Shown here one piece after another: positions 7,804 to 15,119 of a stretch of DNA of 22,376 bases. Both the position numbers and the translations under genes were made by a program. The notes below the pieces were generated by a model that saw only the letters and a program-made list of their open reading frames with translations, was not told the DNA's origin and ran no database searches. How positions within the stretch are numbered: position 1 is the first letter of the stretch; every line of letters starts with the position of its first letter. Location of the stretch: the NCBI GenBank assembly GCA_021621525.1, contig JAJVUU010000028.1:1-22376 (forward strand), written 5' to 3'. Origin of the DNA: Caryophanales bacterium (lineage in GTDB: Bacteria > Bacillota_I > Bacilli_A > RFN20 > CAG-288).

Positions 7804-8478
7804 CTATTCTTTGACTTTCTTCCCATAAACCACATCACCGAGAGTTTCGTTTCTGGCATTCTTCCATTCCCTATTTCCATCAGCACTACGGCCTGTAACG
7901 ATACTGGCCGCTTGCGAAGGTGATGAGGCTTCATAGTCAGTCTGTAAAATACGATTTTCATCAATATTCATATTCTGCTCAACTTTTGCCCAGCCGGAAT
8001 CGCGGTATTTATTACCAACATCGGCAATAGCTGATCCTTTTTTCAGAATATACTTCCCATCGGTCTTGATTAAAGTCCCCGAGAATTCCTTTTCATTTTG
8101 TCTTGACTTCCCTTTGATATAGAAAGTTGATGTAATTTCGTTTACTGCTTTATCGAACTCTTTCTCTGCCGAAGTCGACTTAGGGTAGATTATTCTTCCG
8201 CTGAAAGAAGCCAGGAGCTGTTTGACCATGTCAAGATTCACAGAGAAAAGCTCTGAATTGGATACCTGGCTTCTTTCGAATATCTGGTGAAGGAGAATCT
8301 CTTTTGCGTCATAGTCATCGACTTCGATGGCAAACTCGCGTTTAAGACCAACGACATTGAAATATCCGTTGCTTTCAAGATATCTCATTCTATTTTCAAA
8401 CTGAACTGTTTGAGTCTTCCCAATCTTCACAAGTCCCTGAACCGCCGTAGACATCAGATAGATGATTCCCTTTGCCAT
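7804..8478 (-). CDS. GIY-YIG family protein with DUF4357 tail, 224 aa
   Basis: The N-terminal part has the T5orf172/MUG113 version of the GIY-YIG nuclease fold: Ile-Tyr-Leu-Met near residue 6, Gly-Leu-Val-Lys-Ile-Gly-Lys-Thr at 15-22, an Arg at 30 or 32 and a Glu at 60 ahead of Leu-Leu-His. The C-terminal part (about 160-216) shows the DUF4357 pattern with Ser-Pro-Ser-Gln-Ala-Ala and Asn-Arg-Glu-Trp. Proteins of this build are often neighbours of restriction systems, and some may be nickases or DNA-binding accessories; the role here is not known. The ATG follows the regulator gene by 1 bp, and GGAGGA near that gene's stop is its ribosome site. Confidence 0.8.
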   Translation of the reverse strand: MAKGIIYLMSTAVQGLVKIGKTQTVQFENRMRYLESNGYFNVVGLKREFAIEVDDYDAKEILLHQIFERSQVSNSELFSVNLDMVKQLLASFSGRIIYPKSTSAEKEFDKAVNEITSTFYIKGKSRQNEKEFSGTLIKTDGKYILKKGSAIADVGNKYRDSGWAKVEQNMNIDENRILQTDYEASSPSQAASIVTGRSADGNREWKNARNETLGDVVYGKKVKE

Positions 8479-8479
8479 A

Positions 8480-8674
8480 TCAGTTGTCCTCCAAATCTAT
8501 TTTGTTCTTATCAAAAAGTTTCTTCAGTTTTCTCTTTGCAGCGAATGTGGGCTGATGTAATCCTTGTTCCCAGCGGTTAACGGTTGCAAAGGAGACGCCA
8601 AGTATTTCGGCAAGCTCCGATTGACTGACGAGCATGCGTTTACGCAGCTCTTTTATTGCATCTTTATATTCCAT
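8480..8674 (-). CDS. Small XRE-type helix-turn-helix regulator, 64 aa
   Basis: A single helix-turn-helix domain fills the protein: Ser-Gln-Ser-Glu-Leu-Ala-Glu-Ile-Leu-Gly, then Val-Asn-Arg-Trp-Glu-Gln-Gly. The size and the place at the head of the hsd genes resemble restriction-modification controller proteins, which time methylase and nuclease expression. I chose the ATG at 8674 over TTG codons up to 8692, because a consensus TATAAT ends 6 bases before it, which would make the TTGs untranscribed from that promoter. The message would be leaderless. It could regulate its own promoter, the upstream operator at 10925, or both. Confidence 0.85.
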   Translation of the reverse strand: MEYKDAIKELRKRMLVSQSELAEILGVSFATVNRWEQGLHQPTFAAKRKLKKLFDKNKIDLEDN

Positions 8675-8680
8675 AGATTG

Positions 8681-8711
8681 ATTATACAACAATATAACAA
8701 GCTGCTGTCTA
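8681..8711 (-). promoter_or_regulatory. Promoter for the regulator and hsd genes
   Basis: Minus-strand TATAAT lies at 8681-8686. A TAGACA hexamer at 8706-8711 is a -35 candidate, with a long 19-bp spacer. The expected start of transcription is at or next to the ATG at 8674, so no ribosome site would precede the regulator. Confidence 0.5.
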
Positions 8712-8731
8712 TTTATTCGATATTAGTTAGA

Positions 8732-9262
8732 TTATCCAAGCAAAGACTCGTAATAAAAGGTCTTCTCTATGCATTCTTTGAATACGGTAATGGAGATTTT
8801 TAGATTGGTTCCTGCAGTGTTACTTTTTGCCTCGATGAGACGTGGATATTCCATGGGATTCTTCTTGATTTCTGCCAAAAGACTGCTTGTGTCGCCCATC
8901 TTCTCGCATTTATGAGGAGCAGGGCCATAGATGATATCGGAATATTGCATGGAGTTTCTCAGCCGTTCGGCTGAGAAACGTTTTGTTTCTTCGTAATCCA
9001 GAAATTCGATATTTTCAGGATTGATTCCTAGCTTTTTAGCCGCTATCTGATAGTCTTTCTTAGACCCGGCAAGCTGTCCGAAAACAAGTACCTTTGCCAG
9101 TCTTGTGTTTATTGGCAGTCTTTCTTTTTCTTCCAATATGATTCCGTATTTATTTAGAAATGTAGACAATTCGTCATCTCTGATTGCGTTATCCAGTTCA
9201 TTTGAAATCTTAGCAATGACCCTAGACTTGGTCTTTGCCTTATCGGTTATGCTTAACAACAT
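8732..9262 (-). CDS. Unknown Rossmann-like partner protein, 176 aa
   Basis: A helical N-terminus (1-50) leads into a domain starting Ala-Lys-Val-Leu-Val-Phe-Gly-Gln. It has the order strand, helix, strand (Ile-Glu-Phe-Leu-Asp-Tyr), helix, strand (Ile-Ile-Tyr-Gly-Pro-Ala-Pro-His-Lys), a Gly-Asp-Thr-Ser-Ser turn and a final Leu-Lys-Ile-Ser segment. This looks like a small alpha/beta fold with a conserved-looking GP-x-PH-K...GD-x-SS motif that might bind a nucleotide, but I cannot name the family. It starts 4 bp after the methyltransferase-like gene ends, so the two form an operon and probably act together. It ends 57 bp before the regulator start. Confidence 0.75.
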   Translation of the reverse strand: MLLSITDKAKTKSRVIAKISNELDNAIRDDELSTFLNKYGIILEEKERLPINTRLAKVLVFGQLAGSKKDYQIAAKKLGINPENIEFLDYEETKRFSAERLRNSMQYSDIIYGPAPHKCEKMGDTSSLLAEIKKNPMEYPRLIEAKSNTAGTNLKISITVFKECIEKTFYYESLLG

Positions 9263-9266
9263 GCCT

Positions 9267-10901
9267 CTATTCCTCGCCTTCCAGATTGAATTCGTTTATT
9301 TTTTGCTCGATTTTCTTCATTTCGTATGAATAGGCAGCAAGAGTGGACAAAAGTTCGTTGTATTTTTCTGCTTTGGAATTCTGGATGATCATATTCGGCA
9401 CAGGAACAAGAAGACTTTCTAGATTTTTCGGATTAATGGTCATGATGACAACACCTTTTTGCACTTTCTTTAAAGCACTCTGACCATTTTGAGAGTCTAG
9501 GTAAATTTTCAGATAAGTCGGGTTGATTGTGCTCAAATCCGGACGAATTATAAGTATTCCGCCGATGGCTATGATTTTTCTATCAGGTTTGATATCAACT
9601 ACCGCCGTTTTGACTTTACTCGACTTTGTTGTGATAACGACATCTCCTTGCTTAAGAAGGAATTTGTTCAAACTTTTACCATCCGACTCGATTTTTCTAA
9701 GGCCATCCAGCTCGATCATCCCGTTTTGAATATCGTTTGGCGTCAAAACGCAAAGACCGTTTTCATCATCAGTAAACTTCTCTTCGAAATGAGAAACTGT
9801 ATACTGACATCCCGTTATAATTTCAGAAACTTCTCTAAGACTCTTAGCATTAGAAGGCTTCTTCACCTCAAGCGTAAGGATAGACGGAGTAAGATTCTCA
9901 CAGCTTTCTAGCTCTTCGTTTGATTTCCTTGTGATTTTATCTGAATTCAAGAGTTCCAAAACCTTACCCATATCGAGAATATTCTTCTTTCTCGTGCTTG
10001 TGGAAACACAATCCTCGGCATCAGCCAATCTGACATGACTGTTTTTGGTAGAGAACACGATAGCGTAAATCTTAATTGCGGTGTTAAAAAGAAGATTAGA
10101 TGGGAGCTCGATGATGGATTCGATAAGTCCTTTTTTCAGAAGAAAATCACGATACGGTTTATCCTGCTTACTGAAAAGAGCTCTTCCACAAACAAACGCA
10201 ACGGCTCTTCCTCCATTTGCCAAGCCTGAAAGCATCCGGTCGATGAAAATCCATTCACTGCCATTGCGGTTGGAAAAAGTAAGAGAAGGGCACATTCTAC
10301 TAACTCTATATTCCGATCCCGTGAACATTTTTATTGCAAAAGGTGGGAAAGTGAAAGCCTTTGAATAGCCTCCAAGTTTGCTGTCTACAACGTTTCCTGT
10401 CTCAATCTTCCCTTTGTTGGCGCCAAGCAGAGATAACAGAATCCGTGATACATCTGCCAATTCAGGATTAATTTCCTCGCCGATGACTTTCGGCTTTTCC
10501 TTACCCTGAAGAAGAACGTTCGCTAGAAAAGCACCAGCTCCACTGCCGAAATCACAAACTTCGTCTCCGGATTGAATCTTAAGTAAGTCAATCACTAGAT
10601 TGCAAAGTTCAGTCGGTGAATTCTCCGAAAAGACAGTATCTATTGCCATACAGTCAAGAACGAATTTTGCAATACCTTCATTTGATTTGTCGGAAAGAAA
10701 GTCAGAAACTGTCTTAACATCATTACTATTCAAAACGGCAGTGAATGAAACCGAACGTTCGTATAATTTTTGGTCTTTGACTAAACTGTTTTGCTCAATT
10801 GCTTGCCTATATCCAATGGAAGCAATTGCCGCTATGGTTTCATCGTATCCTATTCTATCGATCATCTCTACCACAGTCATTTCTAATTGTTTATTTTGCA
10901 C
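9267..10901 (-). CDS. Degenerate N6-methyltransferase fused to one HsdS-type TRD, 544 aa
   Basis: The order is a helical N-terminus (1-95), a methyltransferase fold (about 96-290) and a specificity domain of HsdS type (about 352-505), ending in a helical tail. The AdoMet-binding motif DFGSGAG at 117-123 is preserved. Motif IV, normally Asn/Asp-Pro-Pro-Tyr/Phe, reads Phe-Pro-Pro-Phe at 185-188, so the catalytic Asn or Asp is missing. It may bind a DNA target and cofactor without methylating, or use another residue. I moved the start to GTG at 10901 because AAGGAGG lies just upstream and the promoter's -35 covers the upstream ATG at 10955. It is probably part of a two-gene module with the next gene, adjoining the type I operon. 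Confidence 0.88.
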   Translation of the reverse strand: MQNKQLEMTVVEMIDRIGYDETIAAIASIGYRQAIEQNSLVKDQKLYERSVSFTAVLNSNDVKTVSDFLSDKSNEGIAKFVLDCMAIDTVFSENSPTELCNLVIDLLKIQSGDEVCDFGSGAGAFLANVLLQGKEKPKVIGEEINPELADVSRILLSLLGANKGKIETGNVVDSKLGGYSKAFTFPPFAIKMFTGSEYRVSRMCPSLTFSNRNGSEWIFIDRMLSGLANGGRAVAFVCGRALFSKQDKPYRDFLLKKGLIESIIELPSNLLFNTAIKIYAIVFSTKNSHVRLADAEDCVSTSTRKKNILDMGKVLELLNSDKITRKSNEELESCENLTPSILTLEVKKPSNAKSLREVSEIITGCQYTVSHFEEKFTDDENGLCVLTPNDIQNGMIELDGLRKIESDGKSLNKFLLKQGDVVITTKSSKVKTAVVDIKPDRKIIAIGGILIIRPDLSTINPTYLKIYLDSQNGQSALKKVQKGVVIMTINPKNLESLLVPVPNMIIQNSKAEKYNELLSTLAAYSYEMKKIEQKINEFNLEGEE

Positions 10902-10924
10902 TATACTAGCCTCCTTGGTTAATT

Positions 10925-10955
10925 TAAGTTTACACAAACTTAGTACGATAGTCAA
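10925..10955 (-). promoter_or_regulatory. Strong promoter with palindromic operator
   Basis: Minus-strand TTGACT (10950-10955), a 17-bp spacer and TAAACT (10927-10932) form a near-consensus promoter for the methyltransferase-like gene. A perfect inverted repeat, TAAGTTT-ACAC-AAACTTA at 10925-10942, covers the -10 box. A further copy of the half-site, ATTTAAGTTT at 10961-10970 (also at 10922-10931), lies just above the -35. This is the layout of a repressor-controlled promoter; the nearby helix-turn-helix protein is a candidate repressor. Confidence 0.8.
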
Positions 10956-10997
10956 GAAATATTTAAGTTTTTAAAAACATAACTTTATTTGGAGGTC

Positions 10998-11025
10998 AAA
11001 AAAATCACCCCATTTCTGAGGTGAT
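10998..11025 (-). terminator. Intrinsic terminator downstream of tRNA-Ser
   Basis: On the minus strand, ATCACC and GGTGAT arms (11020-11025 with 11004-11009) enclose a 10-base loop and are followed by seven T residues (A-run 10998-11004). It ends leftward transcription from the tRNA-Ser gene before the defence island promoter. Confidence 0.75.
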
Positions 11026-11032
11026 CATTTTA

Positions 11033-11098
11033 TTATTTACCTTCCAACTCTTGAGGGATTTTATTCCACTGATCAAGCTTGATGGTAACACCGAACCC
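11033..11098 (-). other. Possible gene remnant (C-terminal 21 codons)
   Basis: Between tRNA-Ser and its terminator there is a short open frame with a coding-like sequence: Gly-Val-Thr-Ile-Lys-Leu-Asp-Gln-Trp-Asn, ending Leu-Glu-Gly-Lys-stop. It is directly preceded by an in-frame stop and has no start. It resembles the tail of a truncated gene lying right before a terminator, but it is too short to identify. Confidence 0.25.
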
Positions 11099-11123
11099 TT
11101 AACGATGAATGTACAGGGTTCGG
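11091..11123. repeat. Inverted repeat behind tRNA-Ser
   Basis: CCGAACCCT (11091-11099) and AGGGTTCGG (11115-11123) form a perfect 9-bp stem with a 15-base loop, in the trailer of the tRNA-Ser transcript. No U-tract follows. It may be an RNA processing structure or a scar of rearrangement. Confidence 0.5.
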
Positions 11124-11135
11124 ATACAAAACAGA

Positions 11136-11224
11136 TGGCGGAGCGTCAGGGATTTGAACCCTGGCTAGGTTTCCCTACTGCCGGTTTTCGAAACCGGTCC
11201 CTTCAGCCTCTTGGGTAACGCTCC
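11136..11224 (-). tRNA. tRNA-Ser (anticodon CGA)
   Basis: The acceptor arms GGAGCGT and ACGCTCC pair perfectly, with discriminator G and encoded CCA (11136-11138). The anticodon stem CCGGT/ACCGG encloses TTCGAAA, giving anticodon CGA for UCG codons. A variable arm of serine type and the T-loop TTCAAAT are present. Its 3' end faces the defence island. Confidence 0.96.
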
Positions 11225-11235
11225 AAAGCCGTATT

Positions 11236-11241
11236 ATTATA
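11236..11241 (-). promoter_or_regulatory. -10 box of tRNA-Ser
   Basis: Minus-strand TATAAT lies 11 bases upstream of the mature tRNA 5' end. The -35 region is weak. It is back to back with the yfhO promoter. Confidence 0.6.
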
Positions 11242-11280
11242 ACTGATTTGAATGAATATGAAATAGGAAAAAAGAAAAAA

Positions 11281-11309
11281 TTGCCTAATACCGGTAAAAT
11301 TCCTATAAT
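11281..11309 (+). promoter_or_regulatory. yfhO promoter, predicted leaderless
   Basis: TTGCCT (11281-11286), exactly 17 bp, then TATAAT (11304-11309). The ATG follows after only 6 bases, at the expected transcription start, and no Shine-Dalgarno site fits in between. Confidence 0.7.
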
Positions 11310-11315
11310 GGTCTC

Positions 11316-14111
11316 ATGCAAAATAATGTGAGTGAGAAACGTATCTTTCGTTTTTTTAGGATAGGGAAGGAAGTCCTTTATCCCATCCTTGCTTTGAGTG
11401 TCTGCTTCCTATGCTATTATTTCCTTTTCAAGACCAATCATTTCTATCCCTTTGACATCAAAGAGGGGAAGACGATGCTGATGATCGATGCCCAAAGCCA
11501 GTATATCTCCTATCTCAGGTATTTCAGAAGAACCCTTCTTGATCATGATTCCTTTGTCTATACCATGGCCAAGGTCTTCGGAGGAGACTTCCTAAGCATC
11601 TATACCTATTATCTAGGGTCACCATTCAACTTCCTCATCGTCTTCTTCTCGGAAGCAGACATCCCTTCCTTCATGCTTCTTGCGAGTGTGTTGAAGATGA
11701 TGTTAGCTTCCCTGTTCATGTACTTCCTATTCAGAAGCCATGAGAAGGAACCCAAACTCATATCCATAGGCTTTTCTCTTTGCTATTCCTTATTAGGATA
11801 TGCCTTTGTCTATCTTTCCAACTTTATGTGGCTTGATGCCGTGATGATCCTACCTCTTGTTGTATTAGGTATTAAGAAGCTGTATCAAAGAAAGATGAGA
11901 TGGCTATATCCTATCTCTTTATTCTATGCCCTCATCTGTTCCTGGTATACAGGAGCGATGATCTGTGTCTTCTCCGTCTTGTTCTTCCTTGTCCTCTTCT
12001 TCTCTGATACGACACCGATGAAGAAGAAAAAAAGAAGAATCCTTGATTTTGCTTTCTTCTCTGTTGTCGGAGGATTCATCGGAGCCTTCTCATGGGTGAG
12101 TGCATTCCTTCACTTCGGAGGGACCAAGGTCCATACCAATTTCCCTTCCAATCATTGGTATTCCATCACCTATCTCATCGATGGCTTCTTCAGCGAGACC
12201 TATCAGAGCACATCCGATATCTGCAAGAATGAGGGCTATCTTCCGGCATTCTGTTCTATCGTCAGCCTCATCTTCTTCATCCATTATTTCTTCAATTCGA
12301 ACTATCCTTTAAGGGAAAGACTATCCTTCCTGACGATCTTTTTGATCTATGCCGTGATGGGAAGCAATTCCGTCTCCAATACTCTTCTTCATTTTGGAAG
12401 CTCACCGACCTGGTTCCCGGCAAGATATTCCTTCCTTTTGTCCTTCCTGGTCTGCTATCTAGCCTATCTTCATCAGAGAGCCATGGAGAAGGAGAAGCTT
12501 ACTTCCTATGTCATCGGTGACCTTCTTATCGTCATCTTTGTCCTTCTTGCCTTGTTTGTCAAGAACGAGCTGGGGGAGACCATCAAGATAGAGAAGATGA
12601 ACTACATCTTCATGGCTGTCGCTCTCGGCATCAATCTTCTTGTGATATCTCTATCGATGTTCGAGAAGCTTGGCAAGGCAGGAAGACCTCTTTCCTATGC
12701 CTTGTCTCTCATGGTGCTTCCTGTTTGCGTAGCTTCCTCCTATCTGGGAGGAGACCATGTCTTGAAGACAAACAGCGATTCCTATCAGGAAGTCAGCACT
12801 TATCTTGAAGATGATTCCTATACGAAGACCTTCGACATTCTCAAGGAATACGATAAGAGTGACAACTACCGTATGGAAGCGACCTTCAACAGGCCGGGAA
12901 ACTACAATGAAGTCAACAACAATCCGATGTTCTATCAATATAACGGATTGAACCATTTCTCTTCGAGTGAACAGAAGGATGTCGAGGAATACTTCCATTC
13001 CCTCGGCTTCCATTACAACTATTACTTTGAAAGATTCGATGGTGGAAGCACCCTTGGTATCACAAGCCTTCTAGGCTTGAAATACCTCATCGATGATTCT
13101 TCCGACTCCTATGACCTCAACCAGCCTATCTATGAGTTCAACTATCCTTACCAGGAACTGGAAGATCTTCATAGCGACAAAGAGGAAATCCGGTATTATC
13201 AGAATCCGCTTGCTTTGCCTCTAGGCTTTGTCACTGATTCCTCTGACTATGACTATGTCTCGGAAGGAAGAAGGATTGAAGGCAATCCTGAGAAGATCCA
13301 CTGGTATGATGACTTTGAATATCAGAATGAAATCTTCCGTGAGATGAATGGCAGCATAAAAGAAGACATCTATCATAAGATAGATACGGTGACGACCCTC
13401 AAGGGACTTAAGCTAACTTCCTATGACGAGGAGACCTTGGAGACAAGATATACGGGAAAGAAGGGAGACTACATCTCCTTTGCCTTCAAGAATCCGGATA
13501 TCGAGCACTACAATCTATACTTCGGCATCAAGAACTGGAATTCCAAGTATGATGTCTATATCGATGATAGGAAGGTGGAATGCACCTCCTACTGGCATAA
13601 GGGTATCAGAAGCATCAATCCTAAGAGGAAGAACCACGTCATCACATTGAAGCTGAACAGGGATGTCGAAGATGACCTTCTCATTCCGGAAATCTATTAT
13701 GAGGACATCTCCGTCCTTGAAAGATACATCACTGAATTGAAGAGTCAGTCTGCCATGGACTTGAAGAAGAACTCTTCCTATCTCTCCTTTGGCTATGAAG
13801 GAAGCTTCGAGTTGAAGGAAGAGGATAAGAGCTTCCTCTTCAGTCTTCCCTATGACAAGAACTTCTCCGTCTATATCGACGGAAAGAAGATGGAAGTCCA
13901 GAAGAGGTTCAACATCTTCACCTCCGTCTCCTTGAAAGGACTCCAGAAGGGAAGGCATGAGATCAGGATCCTCTATTCTGACAGAGGACTCAAGTACGGA
14001 AGTCTGATATCCTGTATGGGAATCATCGCTCTCGTCTTCGGACTTGTCTTCTTCAAAAACGAAGAAGAAAAGAAACGGCACAGAAGAAATCTTCTCATCA
14101 AGGGACTATGA
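11316..14111 (+). CDS. yfhO: YfhO-family membrane protein, 931 aa
   Basis: A very long polytopic membrane protein: about a dozen hydrophobic segments between residues 18 and 480, then a large hydrophilic, presumably extracellular part (about 490-895), and a final membrane segment near 900-918 followed by a Lys/Arg-rich end. Length and layout fit the YfhO family (GT-C-like glycosyltransferases). In Bacillus and Listeria, YfhO-type proteins transfer a sugar from a lipid carrier onto lipoteichoic acid outside the membrane, after a CsbB-type enzyme loads the carrier and a GtrA/GtcA-type protein helps flip it. Genes for both partners lie close by (14148-15113 and 15817-16740), supporting this role. 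Acceptor and sugar cannot be told from sequence. It is translated from an ATG directly at the predicted transcription start. Confidence 0.88.
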   Translation: MQNNVSEKRIFRFFRIGKEVLYPILALSVCFLCYYFLFKTNHFYPFDIKEGKTMLMIDAQSQYISYLRYFRRTLLDHDSFVYTMAKVFGGDFLSIYTYYLGSPFNFLIVFFSEADIPSFMLLASVLKMMLASLFMYFLFRSHEKEPKLISIGFSLCYSLLGYAFVYLSNFMWLDAVMILPLVVLGIKKLYQRKMRWLYPISLFYALICSWYTGAMICVFSVLFFLVLFFSDTTPMKKKKRRILDFAFFSVVGGFIGAFSWVSAFLHFGGTKVHTNFPSNHWYSITYLIDGFFSETYQSTSDICKNEGYLPAFCSIVSLIFFIHYFFNSNYPLRERLSFLTIFLIYAVMGSNSVSNTLLHFGSSPTWFPARYSFLLSFLVCYLAYLHQRAMEKEKLTSYVIGDLLIVIFVLLALFVKNELGETIKIEKMNYIFMAVALGINLLVISLSMFEKLGKAGRPLSYALSLMVLPVCVASSYLGGDHVLKTNSDSYQEVSTYLEDDSYTKTFDILKEYDKSDNYRMEATFNRPGNYNEVNNNPMFYQYNGLNHFSSSEQKDVEEYFHSLGFHYNYYFERFDGGSTLGITSLLGLKYLIDDSSDSYDLNQPIYEFNYPYQELEDLHSDKEEIRYYQNPLALPLGFVTDSSDYDYVSEGRRIEGNPEKIHWYDDFEYQNEIFREMNGSIKEDIYHKIDTVTTLKGLKLTSYDEETLETRYTGKKGDYISFAFKNPDIEHYNLYFGIKNWNSKYDVYIDDRKVECTSYWHKGIRSINPKRKNHVITLKLNRDVEDDLLIPEIYYEDISVLERYITELKSQSAMDLKKNSSYLSFGYEGSFELKEEDKSFLFSLPYDKNFSVYIDGKKMEVQKRFNIFTSVSLKGLQKGRHEIRILYSDRGLKYGSLISCMGIIALVFGLVFFKNEEEKKRHRRNLLIKGL

Positions 14112-14142
14112 AAAAGGTCGGGAACCATGCCCGGCCTTTTGA
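14111..14142. terminator. Bidirectional terminator between convergent genes
   Basis: AAAAGGTCGGG (14112-14122) pairs with CCCGGCCTTTT (14130-14140), one wobble, loop of 7. A-run and T-run flanks serve both yfhO from the left and the glycosyltransferase from the right. Confidence 0.85.
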
Positions 14143-14147
14143 TTTGC

Positions 14148-15113
14148 TCAATCCTTTTTTGGAGGAAGGATGCTTTCGATGATGTAATTCGGTCTGTTTC
14201 TCGTATTGATGAGGATGTTATGTAGATATACGCCTAGGACACCGATGAAACATAATAGGATGCTAAGACCGAAGAAGACACAACTCAGGATGAAGAGAGT
14301 CTGATACAGAGAGAAGAGAGGGATGATGTTGATTCCTGGATAGGAGAGGATGAAGAGGACTAAGAAGACAAGGCTGGTCAGTCCTGTGAACAGGCAAGAG
14401 AACATACCGGCAAGAAGAGGGAAGTAAAGAGGACGCGAAGTGATGCTGGACATGTTGGCAAAGGCATAGTCGACAAGCTTCTTGATGCTGTACTTGCTTG
14501 TTCCGGCATCCCTTTCCTCACGGACGAAGTCGATGGTCGTCGTCTTGAAGCCGATGAGCGGAATCTCTGCCAGAAGATAGCGGTCAGACTCACTCAGTCT
14601 TAGGATTTCATCGATGACCTTCTTGGAGATGCCACGGAAGCAGTTGACGTTTTCCGGGATGACCTTCTTTCCTTCCAGCATGTTGATGATCTTATAGAAG
14701 AGACCAGCCGTATTTCTTTTGAAAGCGGTATCTTTGGCTCTGTCGGAACGATGCATGTTGACGACATCATAGCCTTCAAGGAACTTGACGGCGATGTCAG
14801 GAAGCGATGTGACTGGATCCTGAAGATCGGAATCCATCATGATGGCATAGTCTCCGTCACAGGACTTGAGTCCTGCGCTGAAGGCGGAGTTCTGTCCGTA
14901 GTTCCTGCTGAGGTTGACGACTCTGACGTCCTCTCTCTCGTCATGGATCTTTTTCATGACGTTCAGGGTGTCATCCTTGCTTCCGTCGTTGACAAGGACA
15001 AACTCCATCTGGAAATCATGAATCTTGGGTAGGACTTCATCGACGGCCTTGAAATACAAAGGCAGAGACTCCTGCTCGTTGTAGCAGGGAATGATTACAG
15101 ATATCTTTTTCAT
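14148..15113 (-). CDS. CsbB-like polyprenyl-phosphate glycosyltransferase (GT2), 321 aa
   Basis: A cytosolic GT2 domain of dolichol-phosphate-mannose synthase type: Val-Ile-Ile-Pro-Cys-Tyr-Asn-Glu at 6-13, Val-Asn-Asp-Gly-Ser at 41-45 and the metal/nucleotide-sugar site Asp94-Ser-Asp96 in a Met-Asp-Ser-Asp-Leu-Gln-Asp-Pro motif. Two membrane helices follow (about 222-253 and 265-300). Such enzymes load a sugar onto undecaprenyl phosphate on the inner membrane face. It starts 6 bp after the flavin reductase-like gene and has no clear own ribosome site, suggesting translational coupling. Together with YfhO and GtrA it would form a complete glycosylation route. The sugar is unknown. Confidence 0.93.
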   Translation of the reverse strand: MKKISVIIPCYNEQESLPLYFKAVDEVLPKIHDFQMEFVLVNDGSKDDTLNVMKKIHDEREDVRVVNLSRNYGQNSAFSAGLKSCDGDYAIMMDSDLQDPVTSLPDIAVKFLEGYDVVNMHRSDRAKDTAFKRNTAGLFYKIINMLEGKKVIPENVNCFRGISKKVIDEILRLSESDRYLLAEIPLIGFKTTTIDFVREERDAGTSKYSIKKLVDYAFANMSSITSRPLYFPLLAGMFSCLFTGLTSLVFLVLFILSYPGINIIPLFSLYQTLFILSCVFFGLSILLCFIGVLGVYLHNILINTRNRPNYIIESILPPKKD

Positions 15114-15119
15114 GGTGTT

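Noticed and set aside
10902..10955. Upstream ATG start for the methyltransferase-like gene (10955)
   Set aside because: The codons between 10955 and 10902 consist of the -35, -10 and operator sequences; GTG at 10901 has an excellent ribosome site.
11136..11224. tRNA-Ser as attachment site of an integrated element
   Set aside because: Its 3' end faces the island, but I found no second copy of the tRNA end near the left border and no integrase gene in the window.
13515..14081. Minus-strand frame of 188 codons inside yfhO
   Set aside because: Antisense to the extracellular part of YfhO, with no domain features; a shadow frame.
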